A stretch of DNA of 64,000 nucleotides from Brachionus manjavacas (Eukaryota; Rotifera; Eurotatoria; Ploima; Brachionidae): positions 3,849,501 to 3,913,500 of the forward strand of contig JAHQIY010000007.1 in assembly GCA_019054805.1 (NCBI GenBank), written 5' to 3'. The notes beneath the pieces are model-generated. The model saw nothing but the letters and a program-made list of their open reading frames with translations. It was not told the origin of the DNA and searched no databases. Shown one piece after another: positions 52,498-64,000 of this stretch. Numbering within the stretch: position 1 is the first letter of the stretch; each line of letters starts with the position of its first letter. A program made the translations under genes and the position numbers.

Positions 52498-55243
52498 TAA
52501 AAAAATAAAAAATGTTTATTAAACTGTAAAAAATCAAACTATTTTAACCTTGAGAAACAAAAAATCTGGAATTTAAATAAATTTAATTTAAAAAGCAAAA
52601 CTCATCACAGGATGCTTAAAAAAAATTCTAATTTTAAATAAACAAGCATATGGCGTGATTAAATTTGATTAACAATCCAAGTTTTAACTTCTATTGACAT
52701 TAAATTATCATTTAGTGATGCAAATTTGGTTGAATTCAGCAAGCTTTTAAAGTAAAAAAAAAAAGTTTTAAACTGGTATCAGCTGATGGGGCCCAAGTTC
52801 TGCCAGCATTTAAAATTAATAAGCAATTTTGAAAATCTCTCTAGAAGCTAGTGCTTTGAGGAATTTAAGTTAATTACAAATAATGTAACCTTTAGAACAC
52901 TAATCCAACTTTTGGAAAATCCTACGTTTTAATCCAATTAATCCAATGAAATATTTAAAAACTTTGCTTTATCTGTCTTTGAAAAGATTATTTATACTGG
53001 CAAATTTAGTAGCAAAAACATTTTGCGAATTTGGAATCTAGATTAGGAAAATATCTTCAAAAAATTACGATCTTAAATTTGACTTGGCAAATAGAAAGGT
53101 GCATTTTCTACACTACTGACATTAAAATTGTTGCGTAAGATACCAAAAATTAAATATTAGAAATCCAAATTATCAACAGATAGCTAGAATCAATAATCTT
53201 AATTTGCTTTACACGACTAAAACCATTTAGCTATTATAGCTTGCTGAGTTTCTTGTTAAGAATTTGCATTCTATATTTGAACTAAAAATTTTACCATCGA
53301 TTTTTGATAGCTTCTAACTTTTGCACCAATTACGCACCGATGGGAATTCTTGTGTACCTTTGTAACTCCATAATAAATTGATAAATAAATTAAGTTTAAT
53401 TTATTTTTGTTGGTGATGCGATTTTTCCAAAAATCGATATGATTTTATTCCACGGAGAATGCCAACAAATTAAAGCCTAGCTTTAACGAAAACAAATTTA
53501 TATTAAAGATCGGTTTACTTAAGATTTGGGTAAACATTAGCTTCTAAATGCTAATTTTTGTTTATTTGTCATAAAAAATAGAAAATAGAGGCCTTTTATA
53601 TCAATATCTATAATTTTCTTTATCAACTAATTTGGAACTCGTTTCCGAGACAATCCACGCTCATATTATTCACCATTCTTCTCTAGAGCCATTAGATGAA
53701 GCCATCAAATTTACCAGCACCACAACAAGCTCTGAGTCCACAATTTGTAACCAAATACCTTTCTCAAGTACCTGCTATTAAATTACTCTAACCCTCTTCT
53801 TTAATAGAGTAAGTTTTTTTTTCTACAAGAGTAAATCTAATTAGGTAAGCTAAAATTTTGATACACAAATCTAAAATTTAAGAAAAATATTATGAAATGT
53901 TATTTGCTATTGATTTAAGAAACCTAAAACTCAAAGAATGATTCAGCGACGCTACAAAATTTAAATATTTAGTCAAAAAATTTGAAACAAGCCATTTGGA
54001 TGCAGAAAAACGACGCTTGTTAGTTGCTTTCACTTTGCTAATATCAAACACCTTAATTTAGAGAACAAGAAAATAATTAGAATTTAAATGGCATTGGTTT
54101 ATATCGTCAGAAATTAATTAGCTTGGCAAAGTAGGGGAACTTGTCATATTCACGTAAAAGAAAAATCTTTAGCAAATTCAAGCTAATTAAAATTCAAGCT
54201 ACATGTAAATAATTCATTAGGCACTTTTTGTGTCTAATGAGCCCGTTACCCAAAGCATCTCGAATGACTTCTCAATTTGAATACATTATGCTTCAAACAT
54301 TCATCTGTTCGAAGCAAATTTCTTAACTTTAAATAACCGCTCTTTTTTAATTTATTACTCATTTTTTACATTTTAAATGATTAACATTAATCAAAATTTC
54401 TCTATCCTAAAATGTTACTTAATGACAGTATTAATCATTTTGCTTATCTATTTTTTTTAATTTTATTTTCTTTGTAACTTGAAGCAAAAAATCTAATACA
54501 TCAGGGACCTTATTCAAAGTTACAAAAACTTTGTCAAAAATAACTAGTTTTTTGATATATTTAAAAAAAAGAAAAAAAATTTTCATCACGCCTCAAAGTC
54601 CAGTTAGGCTTAAATTGCTTTTTTTTTAAATCTAGAAATTTTTTCTGAATTTAAAAAAAAACTCGACAGTAACATACCAAAATTATGTTTTCACTTATAC
54701 TTTTATATTTAAGAAAATAATAGTTTCAATATGACACCCCCGGAATCTATAGTAAAAAAAACATCTAAAGATGAAAAACAAAACGATTCGAAAACAAAAA
54801 AATTTAACATTTTATATCCATAGATACATTAAATTTGTAACACTTTTTCTAAATGGACATAAACCTATTTCAGAGAATTATTAATTTTTGCTTATCACCT
54901 ATGACATTATGAAGTCAATTTTTAGATTTAAATGTTATTAAAAATTTTTATTTCAATTTTTGAATAATATTTCAAAGCTAAAAAAGAAAAGCTTTTTATA
55001 AAGGAAATTTGAAGAACAAGCTAGAATTTAAAAAAAATCAATTAGATTTTTAATTTAGCGTGCAGTTAGTTTGCTATGTTTAAATTCACAAACAAGCAAA
55101 ATGCAACCTGGAAACAAAAACACAACAAGAAGACTAATAACTCGTATTGATTAAATTTTATTATAAATTAATTTTAAATTAAATGTAAAAAAATTCAAGG
55201 CTCGTTTAATACGGTTTAAAAAATGCTTAATTTAAATCCTAAA
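52498..55243. other. Intergenic, no gene supported
   Basis: AT-rich with several patches of moderate GC (53640-53800, 54110-54300). A plus-strand stretch around 53690-53790 reads PSNLPAPQQALSPQFVTKYL but has no context. Confidence 0.45.
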
Positions 55244-58200
55244 TCACTTCCACTGAAGGCACACTCGCTTCCATATTGAATAAATACTGTCCATTTTAAT
55301 TTCCTGACTGATTTGATTATTTAAACTTGCCGGAAAAATAAAGTTTTCTAGCATTATAACTCCGTCCAGTGATTCTAACGAATCGAACATATCTCTGATT
55401 CTTAAAGAAAAATAAATAAAAATAATTACTTCGATCCTAAAATTGAATTGATCCCAATATTTTCGGAAAAAAATCAAAATAAATTTTTACTTACGAATAA
55501 ATGTTAATGTCATCTCCTATTTTAGTAGATAGAAAAAATTCTACTATCTGATACAATATCACAGTCAATGAGATCAAACTAGCTTTGTCCATGTTCAAAT
55601 CTAATTCGAGTTTCGTTTCTATTTTAAATCTGCCATCTAGACTTTCAAATGGATCTTGACCACTAATGGTACTCAAAATAGATTTTTTTGTACTCAACAA
55701 AATCCAAATCACTTTCAAATTTTTTAATCTACCATATTCCAATATTTTTGTTTTCAAAATTGACTCGGTTTGTTTTAACAAAGAACCTGAGTAAATTTTT
55801 TTCAAAAAATCAACCAGGCTATCATTAGGATCAAGAGAAGTCACTATGGCATAGTCGATGATTAAGCGTAGAGTGTTCAAGGCCTCGGATATCTCACTTA
55901 TATTCTTAAAATCGTCCATTATTTCCGCCAGTTCGCTAAACCTTAAAGACTGCTGGACCACTTGTTCATTCAAAAGCTTAAAAGTTCTAAAATAAGAAAT
56001 TTCGTCTGAGTATTCGAAAATTGGTATCGAATTTAAATCAATTTGAGCTTTGGAGCGCATGTACTTGTCCATAATCTGGTTCTCAATGCTTTCATATCTG
56101 AACACAAATTTGAGCTCCTTTGAATTATAGGAGAAATTTGATTGCAAAATTCTCAATAAATCAGAATGCTTATCGAAAGTTATCAATTGGCTTTGGTCGT
56201 CGAATAGTTGAGCTGATTTGGTCAGGATGTGACTCAATTTTTTTTTGCATTGTTCAAGCATTTCGTTTTGAATTTTAGCCAAATAATGTATCATTAAATA
56301 AGAGAGAAAGCCATCGCCACTTAAGGTTGGCAAAAAATAGGATAATTTTGTTTTCATGTCAAAGCTATGTTGGAATTGAACTGACAGGTTGTGTTTGGCA
56401 AAATTTTTCAACGCTTAAAAAAATTTATTTGAATTGCTTTTTTATTTTAATCCAGGTTAAGTTCATAAAATATTTTAATTTTTTAAAAATTTTCTAAGGA
56501 CATTAAATCTTTTGTTAAAATTTAAATCTGATATTCAAATATTCGAATTTTTTTTATCAAAGACTAATCAAATTTCAATCAATATTTTTGTTCTAGTTTT
56601 ACAGAAATTTATTAATATTTAGCATGATGAATTAATTCTTAAAATGATATTGCAGATTTAGCCATCATTTTATCCTAATACCTCTTGCATTGGAATATTT
56701 AATATGAATTAAAACAAAGCTTTATTTAATTTTGTTGTTTCAGATAAGAGAAGTGTTGATAATTATGAAAAATATAAGGGTATATATGTGAGGTAAAGTT
56801 TCTTAATGGAATATAGAATTTCCTCAGAGAGTCTAAAGAAAATAAAAACTTTTAATGTAAATTCATTACAATTTAATTGCTATCTTTCAGAGAAAATACA
56901 TTAAAAAATTTTTAATTACATAATATTTATTTAACTGTGTAAGTCGATAGAGAAAATAACTGCTGTTCTGTTTGTCTTTTTAAAATTCAAGTCACATTAA
57001 TTTTTTCGTAGCTAAATAAAAAATATCAAATGAAAATAAAAATTTTTTTAGAACCTCTTGATTATAGCTAAATATTTATGCAATTAATTTTGAATTAATG
57101 TTAAATAAATATTGGGCAAAATCTTGACATTTTAGATAAAAAAGAAAGCAATTTACTTTCTCTCATTGAGATGCAACATCAAATTAAATTTCAATTTGAT
57201 TAATTTGAATTTAAAATCTTCAATATAACAAACAATGAATCTAAAAATAAACATTTGTTTTTGCTTAGAAAAACTTGTTTATTTTAAAGTCTCTAAATAA
57301 ATTAACATCAATCCTCGAAGCTATCATAACTTTTTTTTGCTTTTAATTTACCTTTTAAAATGCTGCTTTATTTTTAAAAAGTGGTTTGATAATTTTTGGA
57401 AAATAAAATTGTAAGTATCTTTAGACTTAAAAAATTTCTCTTGAAACTCATATTTAAATTTAAATTATTTTTAAAATTTAATAACAAAAAGAATTTAAAA
57501 AACAAAACTTACAATATTCATTTATTTTTGGTTGAATAAAAAGCCACGTGTTTTGATAAGCATTAACGCACAACTTAATTTTTTCAATTGACCAGCTTTT
57601 TGGCAAGCTTATCAAAGACAAATACTCATCTAAACTTTTAGCTCGAGCTTTGAATTTAGAAATATTTTTATTATACTCCGATTTGAATAGATTAACCATT
57701 TGCATTATAAGACCTAAATTAGCCAAAAGTTCCAGTTGGCAATTTATTTCAATAAATTTGCTCAAAATCGAATAATTATTTTTATTCTGTTGAACTTTGA
57801 AAAATTCTTTTGAAATCAAATCAAAAGATATGTTCGGTCTATATTTCCAAAACAATTCATTTTCATACAAATAATTGTCTTTCGTAGAAGTCACCATTGG
57901 AATGAGTTCATAGGCCATAAAGTACAAAGCTGACTGATTGTTCTCTTTATTTGTAAATTCCTGATTTTTCTGGCGTATTTTTCTATTCGACTCTGACAAT
58001 TCTTTGTTCAGATTTTCCAAAATATTTGCAAAGAACATTTGATAAAAACTCTCCTCCCAATCTTGTCTTTTGGCTTTGGTGTCAAAAGAAAACTCTTTTT
58101 TCTCCGGGCTATTGGATAGAAATTTTTTGACGCTCAAATGTAAAAGCAAATATATCTCATCCATGTTAAGATTTAGCTCAGAGGCCAAAAGTGCCAAGTC

Positions 58201-61200
58201 GTTTTTGATCCTGATGAGAAAAAATTCTTCCAGATCATTTTCATTGTGGCACATTCCGCTCATTACTTGCTCTTTATTTTGGCCTTCATCTCCCAAAGCC
58301 AAGTACATGCATGCATCAATCAAAAATCTTTGGTAAAAAAATCCGGTCATGTTTAGCGATCTCATGTTCTCGGCCCGATTGCACAAATTCTGAATGCAAT
58401 AGCCTTTCATTGATTTGTCATGAATAGAATCATCGATCATGGAGTTGTCCCTCACAAGTCTGTGCTGCTCGCCGCCAATAGCTTCTCCACAAGTTTTGCA
58501 TTTGTCCGTGATCCATGGCCGACCACAATCGCCAATCACGTAAATGTGACCATTAGGACACGAGTAAAACTTGTTTGTTGAACTGCGACTTTGCAGCGCT
58601 ATTTTGATGTCAAACAAGTTGTCTTGCGGCATGGTAGGAAGGTAAAAGTTTTGGATTAGCATGGGCTCAGTTAAAATTTGTCTCAAGGGTTCAATGATAG
58701 ATAATTTGGAATAGAGTATAGAATACTTTAGTTGCACCAAAAGCACTGTTAAATCAATATCGCGCCAGTTTTCATCATTTACTTTGAACAAATTTGAAAA
58801 AGAATTATTTAATAGAGGACTAAAAATTTTTGTATCATTTGGAAATGTTGACCTGAGCCATGATTCGAATATTGAAGTCAAATTTAGAATGGAGTCGGAC
58901 ATATTTTTGGCCAAAATGGTCACATTTTGATACAAAGCCAAATATAGATAGGGTTCCGAAGTCTTTTTTTGCTCAAGCAGTTCGTTCAGAGGCTGTGCGC
59001 TTCTGAAAGAAAAACAATCCAGTATCGCTTTCTTGGTAAGCACATACGGATCGTCAAGAAGCACGTATCGGTCTATTACTGAGTCATTATTTCCTACTAT
59101 TTCTTCTGGTGTTACCCAATTAATGTCCTCATTTTTCATCACATATTTAACACTAGCTGAGCCGTATTTTCGAACAAGATCTTTTATCAAAAAGTTAATG
59201 AATGTGTGCGTGTCTAGCTTGTGAATGGTTGTGTGAATTAAATCTTTTAAATTTTTGTTCAAATTTTGGAACAAAAGGGTCTCTTTTACTTGTTCGTAAA
59301 CTTTTTCACAAAAGATGTATTTGTTGAATATGCTGACGCAGAATTTGAATTTAGAAATTAAAATAAGACTTTGGACTTCGAATGATGAATATCTTATCTT
59401 TTGGTGTTTAATAGTGCGTCTCAGCAATTCCTTGTCTTCCACAAGCTCTCTACTAAAATGGTCAGCTTTGGTCAATTGTTGGTCAATTGATTTATCAATG
59501 GATTCAGTTATCAGTCCATCGAAAACACAGTTTATGTACAGAATGGACACTTCTTCAGCTGAAGAGAACAGATCATTGCCAATGTAGGACTCGCTGTGAA
59601 ACCAGTTGGTCAAATGATCTCTGACAATGTTGGCATGATTCTTAAATATTACCTGAATTATAAGGGATCTATGCATAAAATTGATCTCGAACGAATTGTC
59701 AATTTTTCTACTTGTCAAAACTTTTAAAATACATTCGATGCATTCATTTGATGTATTTTTACCAAACAATTTATCAAAGCAGACATTATCAATAATGTCC
59801 AAATAAAACGAGCTCAGATATTCTTTTAAGAAAATTGGTGGTAGTTCATTGGAAAGCATTTTATCACAGTGGATGATAAATTTATGCACTTGTAGAATGG
59901 TTTGTTCTTTTTTAAAGTCAACATTTTGGCTAAAAAATTCGAAATACTTAGATGACAATTTACCGAACAGGTCTAATAAATGGTGAAATTGCTGCGGATT
60001 TTGGTCTTTGAGATGTTCAAAGTCGCTAGCAAATTTTCTAACCATGTTAATAAAATATTTGAGCGCGCATAAAACTTGGTACTGCTCAAAAATTTTCTCA
60101 TCCATTTTAGTACTCACCAATTGACCAACAAGTAGGCTTATGTCGTAGATTTTGTCAAAGTAGTCATTTTCAATGTGGAAATTGTTCAAAGTACTTAGCT
60201 TCTTGAATTCTGAAAAAGTCAGCTTACAAGCTTCTATATCTAAATTGTTCACATTCTCAATGTGACCCTCAATTCCTGGTTGTAAATTGGCAAATTTGCA
60301 GAACGTTTGACATTTGGATTGCACTGAATGAAAAAAACAATGCACCATGGCCAATTTTGTGTTGAGGGTGTCCGATTCGGACAAATTTTGTAGCAAAAAT
60401 TTACCCAAAACATCCAAGCATGGCTGTGATCTGATCTCACAATTGATCAACAAAAAATCACGTACATAGAATTCTAAAATAGTTGAATCGTATTTTGATG
60501 CCAGGTCATTTAAGAGCTGGTACAAAGGATTAAGTGAAAAAAATCTTGGTATCATTTGTTTTTGAGTTTGAGGCGATGAGCAAGTTTGTAAATTCGAGTG
60601 GAGTAGGTTAAATTGGGAAATGAGAAGCCAGAAAAATGGAAGACTTGGCTTTAGATTTTCTGGTGAATCGAATATGTTTTTTTTTACAAAATCCGAATGA
60701 CAGTCAAACATTTGCCGCTCGACACCCTCTTCGCACCACATGTCCGAATAGTGTATTTTCAGCAATGACTCGTTTTCAAATATTTGCAACCACAGATTGT
60801 AGCGCCAATTTTGATCGGCCAGTGAGTCAATCAACACATCCATATTGGAATAGACATCCACTTGGCTCAGTACAAATGCCAATAGCGGGGACAATTTATT
60901 GATCAAGTATGTCTCACATGAGCGTCTAAGTGTCAAATTTTCATTCATATTTTGGCAAATTTTGCCAAGCAAAGACGTTTGACTTTTATTAATGTAATTA
61001 TTTTCTTTATCTTTCTGTAGATTGATCAAACGCTTGGTCATTTTTTGAACAAAATTCTTGTCATCACACAATTTATTGAATAGATCAATGCGATGTATGG
61101 TTCTGGTAAGATTGGTGTCTCTGATTAACGAGCATGCTTTGTGTGAAAGTTTTTTTAGTAATAAGGAAATGGAAAAACCGCTGGCACCATCTATTTCCAT

Positions 61201-64000
61201 TGATTCATCGTCATCATCCAATCCCTGCTCCAATATTTGACTTAGAGTGGGCTTTTTGAACCAGTCCAGATCAGGCAAGTGCTCGCCAGGCTCTTCTATT
61301 TCGTCCAAGTGATAGCAAGACCAACCATGCTGAAATGCGACAAAATTCGCGTTCTCTTTTTCCATTAAAACCATCAAAACCACATGAAAATTTTGATCAC
61401 ATCTTACAGACTTACTAACCTCGGTTATGTAGTACCTGGCGCATGATACAAGATCCCACTTTGTTGTTTTCAAATCGGCTTGGATCAAAAGCACACCACT
61501 TTTATCTGCTGATGAATAAAATTGGTTCAATCGTGACACAAATTGATGCTGGGTATCGAACGATTGGAGCAAGCAAAAATCAATCGTGTTCACCATTAGG
61601 TCTCGTTTTAGCGCATCCATATCCAAATTCACGATTGTTGACTTGCAAAACGAAGATATTTGGACAAGACTGGACTGACGTCTAGTGCTGCTCAAATGGT
61701 ACCCGAGCATTTCTTTTAAGCTAAAATGTTTCTGTAAATCAAAGTATTCGTGATGTAAATTTGTATCTTTTTGGCGAATTACAGACTCTGGACTGGCACA
61801 TTGCAGGATAATTTGCTGCGCTGTGCGAACAGTGTCCTCTTGATCGAGATTTTTGGCACTCAAATCAAGCACAATGCTTGCCACAGCGTCCGAGTGTAAG
61901 CCAACAATGCTCAGCTTACGCGCCTCTATCCACTCTTTGATTTTTTCCACAATTTTTTTTTGACATTCAGCCAAAATAGTGTCAGCATTGAGAAAGTGCT
62001 TTTCCAAGCGATTTATAAGTGGTATGGGAAATCGCTTCGAGTCATAGACAGCCTCACGTTCCGCAATTATTATCAAGCGGAAATTTTCATGCACCAAGCA
62101 TTTGATTCTGTGCGTGCCCAGGCCCAAGTCGACATACTTTTGTCCAGCAAATTCGAAATAGTACTGATTAAGGGCATCGTAGAGACTCTCGTACAAATTG
62201 TAGGCATTAAGGAGCACAACTGTTCTGCCAATTTCCATACTATGCTTAATGAGACTTATATTTCGGCATATTTCGGTGTATTCTTGGTCCAAGCGAAAAC
62301 TAGAGCTGAATATAATCGAAAGGTTGTGCAAAGATATTCCACATTTTTGTGCCAATTGAAGAGCAATATCGATGACCGAATTGTTATCGGTTAGAAATAA
62401 TAAATACCTAGTGTTGGACTCGAGGTATTCTTCTTTGAGAGCCGATTCGACCAAAGACAATGAGTCGCATTTAGGGTCGGTTGGCGAGCTTTTGTTGGGC
62501 AGTATTGAGTGCAGCGAATGTCTAAATGGCTGGACACAATCAATTTCAAGGCCACCAAAATTTCTTCTTACCGCATGTTCAAGCTTTGACCAAGTCAAAA
62601 TTTTGTCTTTGGAACAAAAGTAAAAAATCATTTTAATTAGCGAGTAATAATCACGTAGGCCGAAAAATTCTCGCTTAAACTCTCTGGCCTTGTGACACAC
62701 TTCCAAATAAGCCTTGGCCAAATATTCCAAATAGTTTTCTATCTTTCGCAAAACTGTGTTGTCGTATGCGCAAATTCCCTTGGCGGTAACAATCAACTCT
62801 TCTATGTCCGGTTCGCCTCTTGACACAAAAAGACCCCTGTTCATTTTGGCCGGGTCCAGAGCCCAGTTGCTAATGCCAATCACAGCCACTTTTTGACTTT
62901 GTCCTTGGTGTAAGTCGACACCTGACTCAAGCAGTGGATGAAGAACTTTCAAAGGCATCGATTCGGATCCTTCAGCTAGTCCGATCTCGTCCAAATTTAC
63001 CACTGCCACTGACCGGTTTGTGTCCGCTGCTTCCTGAAATTTGGCCGCTTCTTGGAACGTGTTTAGGATCATTTCTGATGTAGTCAATGGCGAGCATTGA
63101 AAATTTAGGAAAAAAGTCTCTTTTAAATGTTGAAAAAGAGCTGATTTTGAATTTCGACCCTGCATTGCTCGACTTACTATTGACTTTGCCAACGATTTAG
63201 AACTTCCTGGCTTGCCGACAATGAACAAGGGCATCCGTAGCTCAATGCAAACTATCATCATAAACACATTTTCGAAAAGGGCTGAATTTCGGGCTATATT
63301 TTTCTGGCTAAAAACAATTTCGTCAAAAAAAATGCTCTGGCATTGAAATATTTCATTGTAGGGCCAGTCATATGAGATCTGTTGGGGATAAATTTGCATT
63401 ATCATTGCGCGGTATCTGCGTCTGGTCTCGTTGTTGTACAATGCGGAATGGTAGCAGACCATTAGACTCAAAATAAAAGAGCGAATTAGAGGCGGAAGGT
63501 CGCGTTCGAATGGCTTAGAAATTTTGTTCATGCGAAAAAATATGATGTCCTTTAGTGAATGGAACCATTTGGTGATGGTGACTATGCGTCCAATGTCGCG
63601 AATGCTCACAAAACTGCACTCATCTTCTGAATTTCGCATAAATTTTTGACTTTGTTCAACCAAATTGACCATCAGATCCAAAGTTGGCTTCATTTCACCT
63701 CTTTTTAGCTCTTCGCTAATCTCTGATATTATTTGACAAATGTAGACTTTTTCCACTGACTGTTCAAGCTGACCAAAGTCCCAAACAAGGGGCAAAAGAC
63801 TTGTTGGCAAAGGCTGAACTCTGTAGACAAGTTGTCGCATTGGTATATGGCCAAGTTTTTCTTTGGTGTCACTAGATGACACGTAAAAGCCAAGTCCGGC
63901 TGATTCAAGCTTCTCAATCATCTTGTCCGAGTGCTTTCTGTACGGGTTTACGGCAGCAACTATTTTTAATCCATGCTCAAAATCGATGGCGCGCCCACCA
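55244..64000 (-). CDS. RNF213: RNF213 (mysterin) orthologue, C-terminal half, cut by the window edge
   Basis: Three exons lie in the window: 57513-64000 (open to the edge), 55495-56413 and 55244-55400, for 2520 residues. The start beyond 64000 is missing. NPYRKHSDKMIEKLESAGLG and RQLVYRVQPLP match the linker before AAA4. AAA4 has Walker A GKPGSSKSLAKS (about 63188-63222) and Walker B VVNLDEIGLAE (about 62965-63010), then ISNWALDPAKMNRG and EFFGLRDYYSLIKM. The RZ zinc finger (58480-58575) reads FYSCPNGHIYVIGDCGRPW, then CKTCGEAIGG. The C-terminal exons match the RNF213 tail. RNF213 is a giant cytosolic AAA+ ubiquitin ligase acting on lipid droplets and in antimicrobial defence. No RING is present at the expected site (about 59826-59910). 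Confidence 0.93.
58480..58575 (-). other. RZ-type zinc finger of the RNF213 orthologue
   Basis: Ligand residues are visible as CPNGH, then GDCGRP, then CKTCG, in the spacing of RNF213/ZNFX1 RZ fingers. In human RNF213 this finger is needed for ubiquitylation of lipopolysaccharide, so the residues needed for RING-independent ligase chemistry appear intact. Confidence 0.9.

Noticed and set aside
58070..62623. Multiple plus-strand frames opposite RNF213
   Set aside because: Antisense shadows of the long RNF213 exon.

Overview
The window is nuclear DNA from an animal. It is extremely AT-rich, its genes have short introns (about 47-58 bp, a few of 0.5-1.9 kb) with GT-AG borders, and the recognisable proteins are metazoan: trypsin, beta-tubulin, PTCD2, prefoldin 1, archaemetzincin, EEIG1/FAM102, a ciliary PG-rich-repeat protein and RNF213. 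Base composition, compact introns and the kinds of LINE present would suit a small invertebrate such as a monogonont rotifer. That taxonomic guess is inference; no lineage-specific marker was found.

Layout. From 1 to 10.3 kb there is no host gene. This stretch is a transposon graveyard: an inverted-repeat element carrying DDE-transposase remnants (1675-4122), a CR1/L2-type LINE (about 4491-5910), a pogo-like transposase remnant (5945-6845), a GC-rich foldback element split by an RTE-type LINE (6846-8795) and a further LINE 3' end (8890-9240). From 10.3 to 13.3 kb lie a secreted trypsin (+) and beta-tubulin (-), convergent. From 16.6 to 20.2 kb are PTCD2 (+), a foldback MITE holding 28 bp identical to PTCD2 exon 4, PFDN1 (+) and a small membrane protein (-). 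From 23 to 31 kb, all on the minus strand, are a single-pass membrane protein, archaemetzincin and EEIG1/FAM102. From 33.2 to 38.3 kb is a second copy of the inverted-repeat element, interrupted by a MULE-like transposon, then a 5'-truncated LINE. From 38.8 to 51.9 kb, on the minus strand, are a sperm-tail PG-rich protein and three diverged EF-hand paralogues. From 55.2 kb to the right edge is the C-terminal half of an RNF213 (mysterin) orthologue, open to the window border.

No operon-like logic links the genes. The clearest local grouping is the three EF-hand paralogues, a tandem family, next to the PG-rich ciliary-type protein. The most notable biology is the RNF213 orthologue: it keeps AAA4 and the RZ zinc finger but has no RING at the expected place. 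Next come the EF-hand family, which I do not recognise from elsewhere, and the gene fragment inside the MITE.

Limits: exon joins were made by eye from splice signals, reading phase and remembered family sequence. No alignment, RNA evidence or database search was available.
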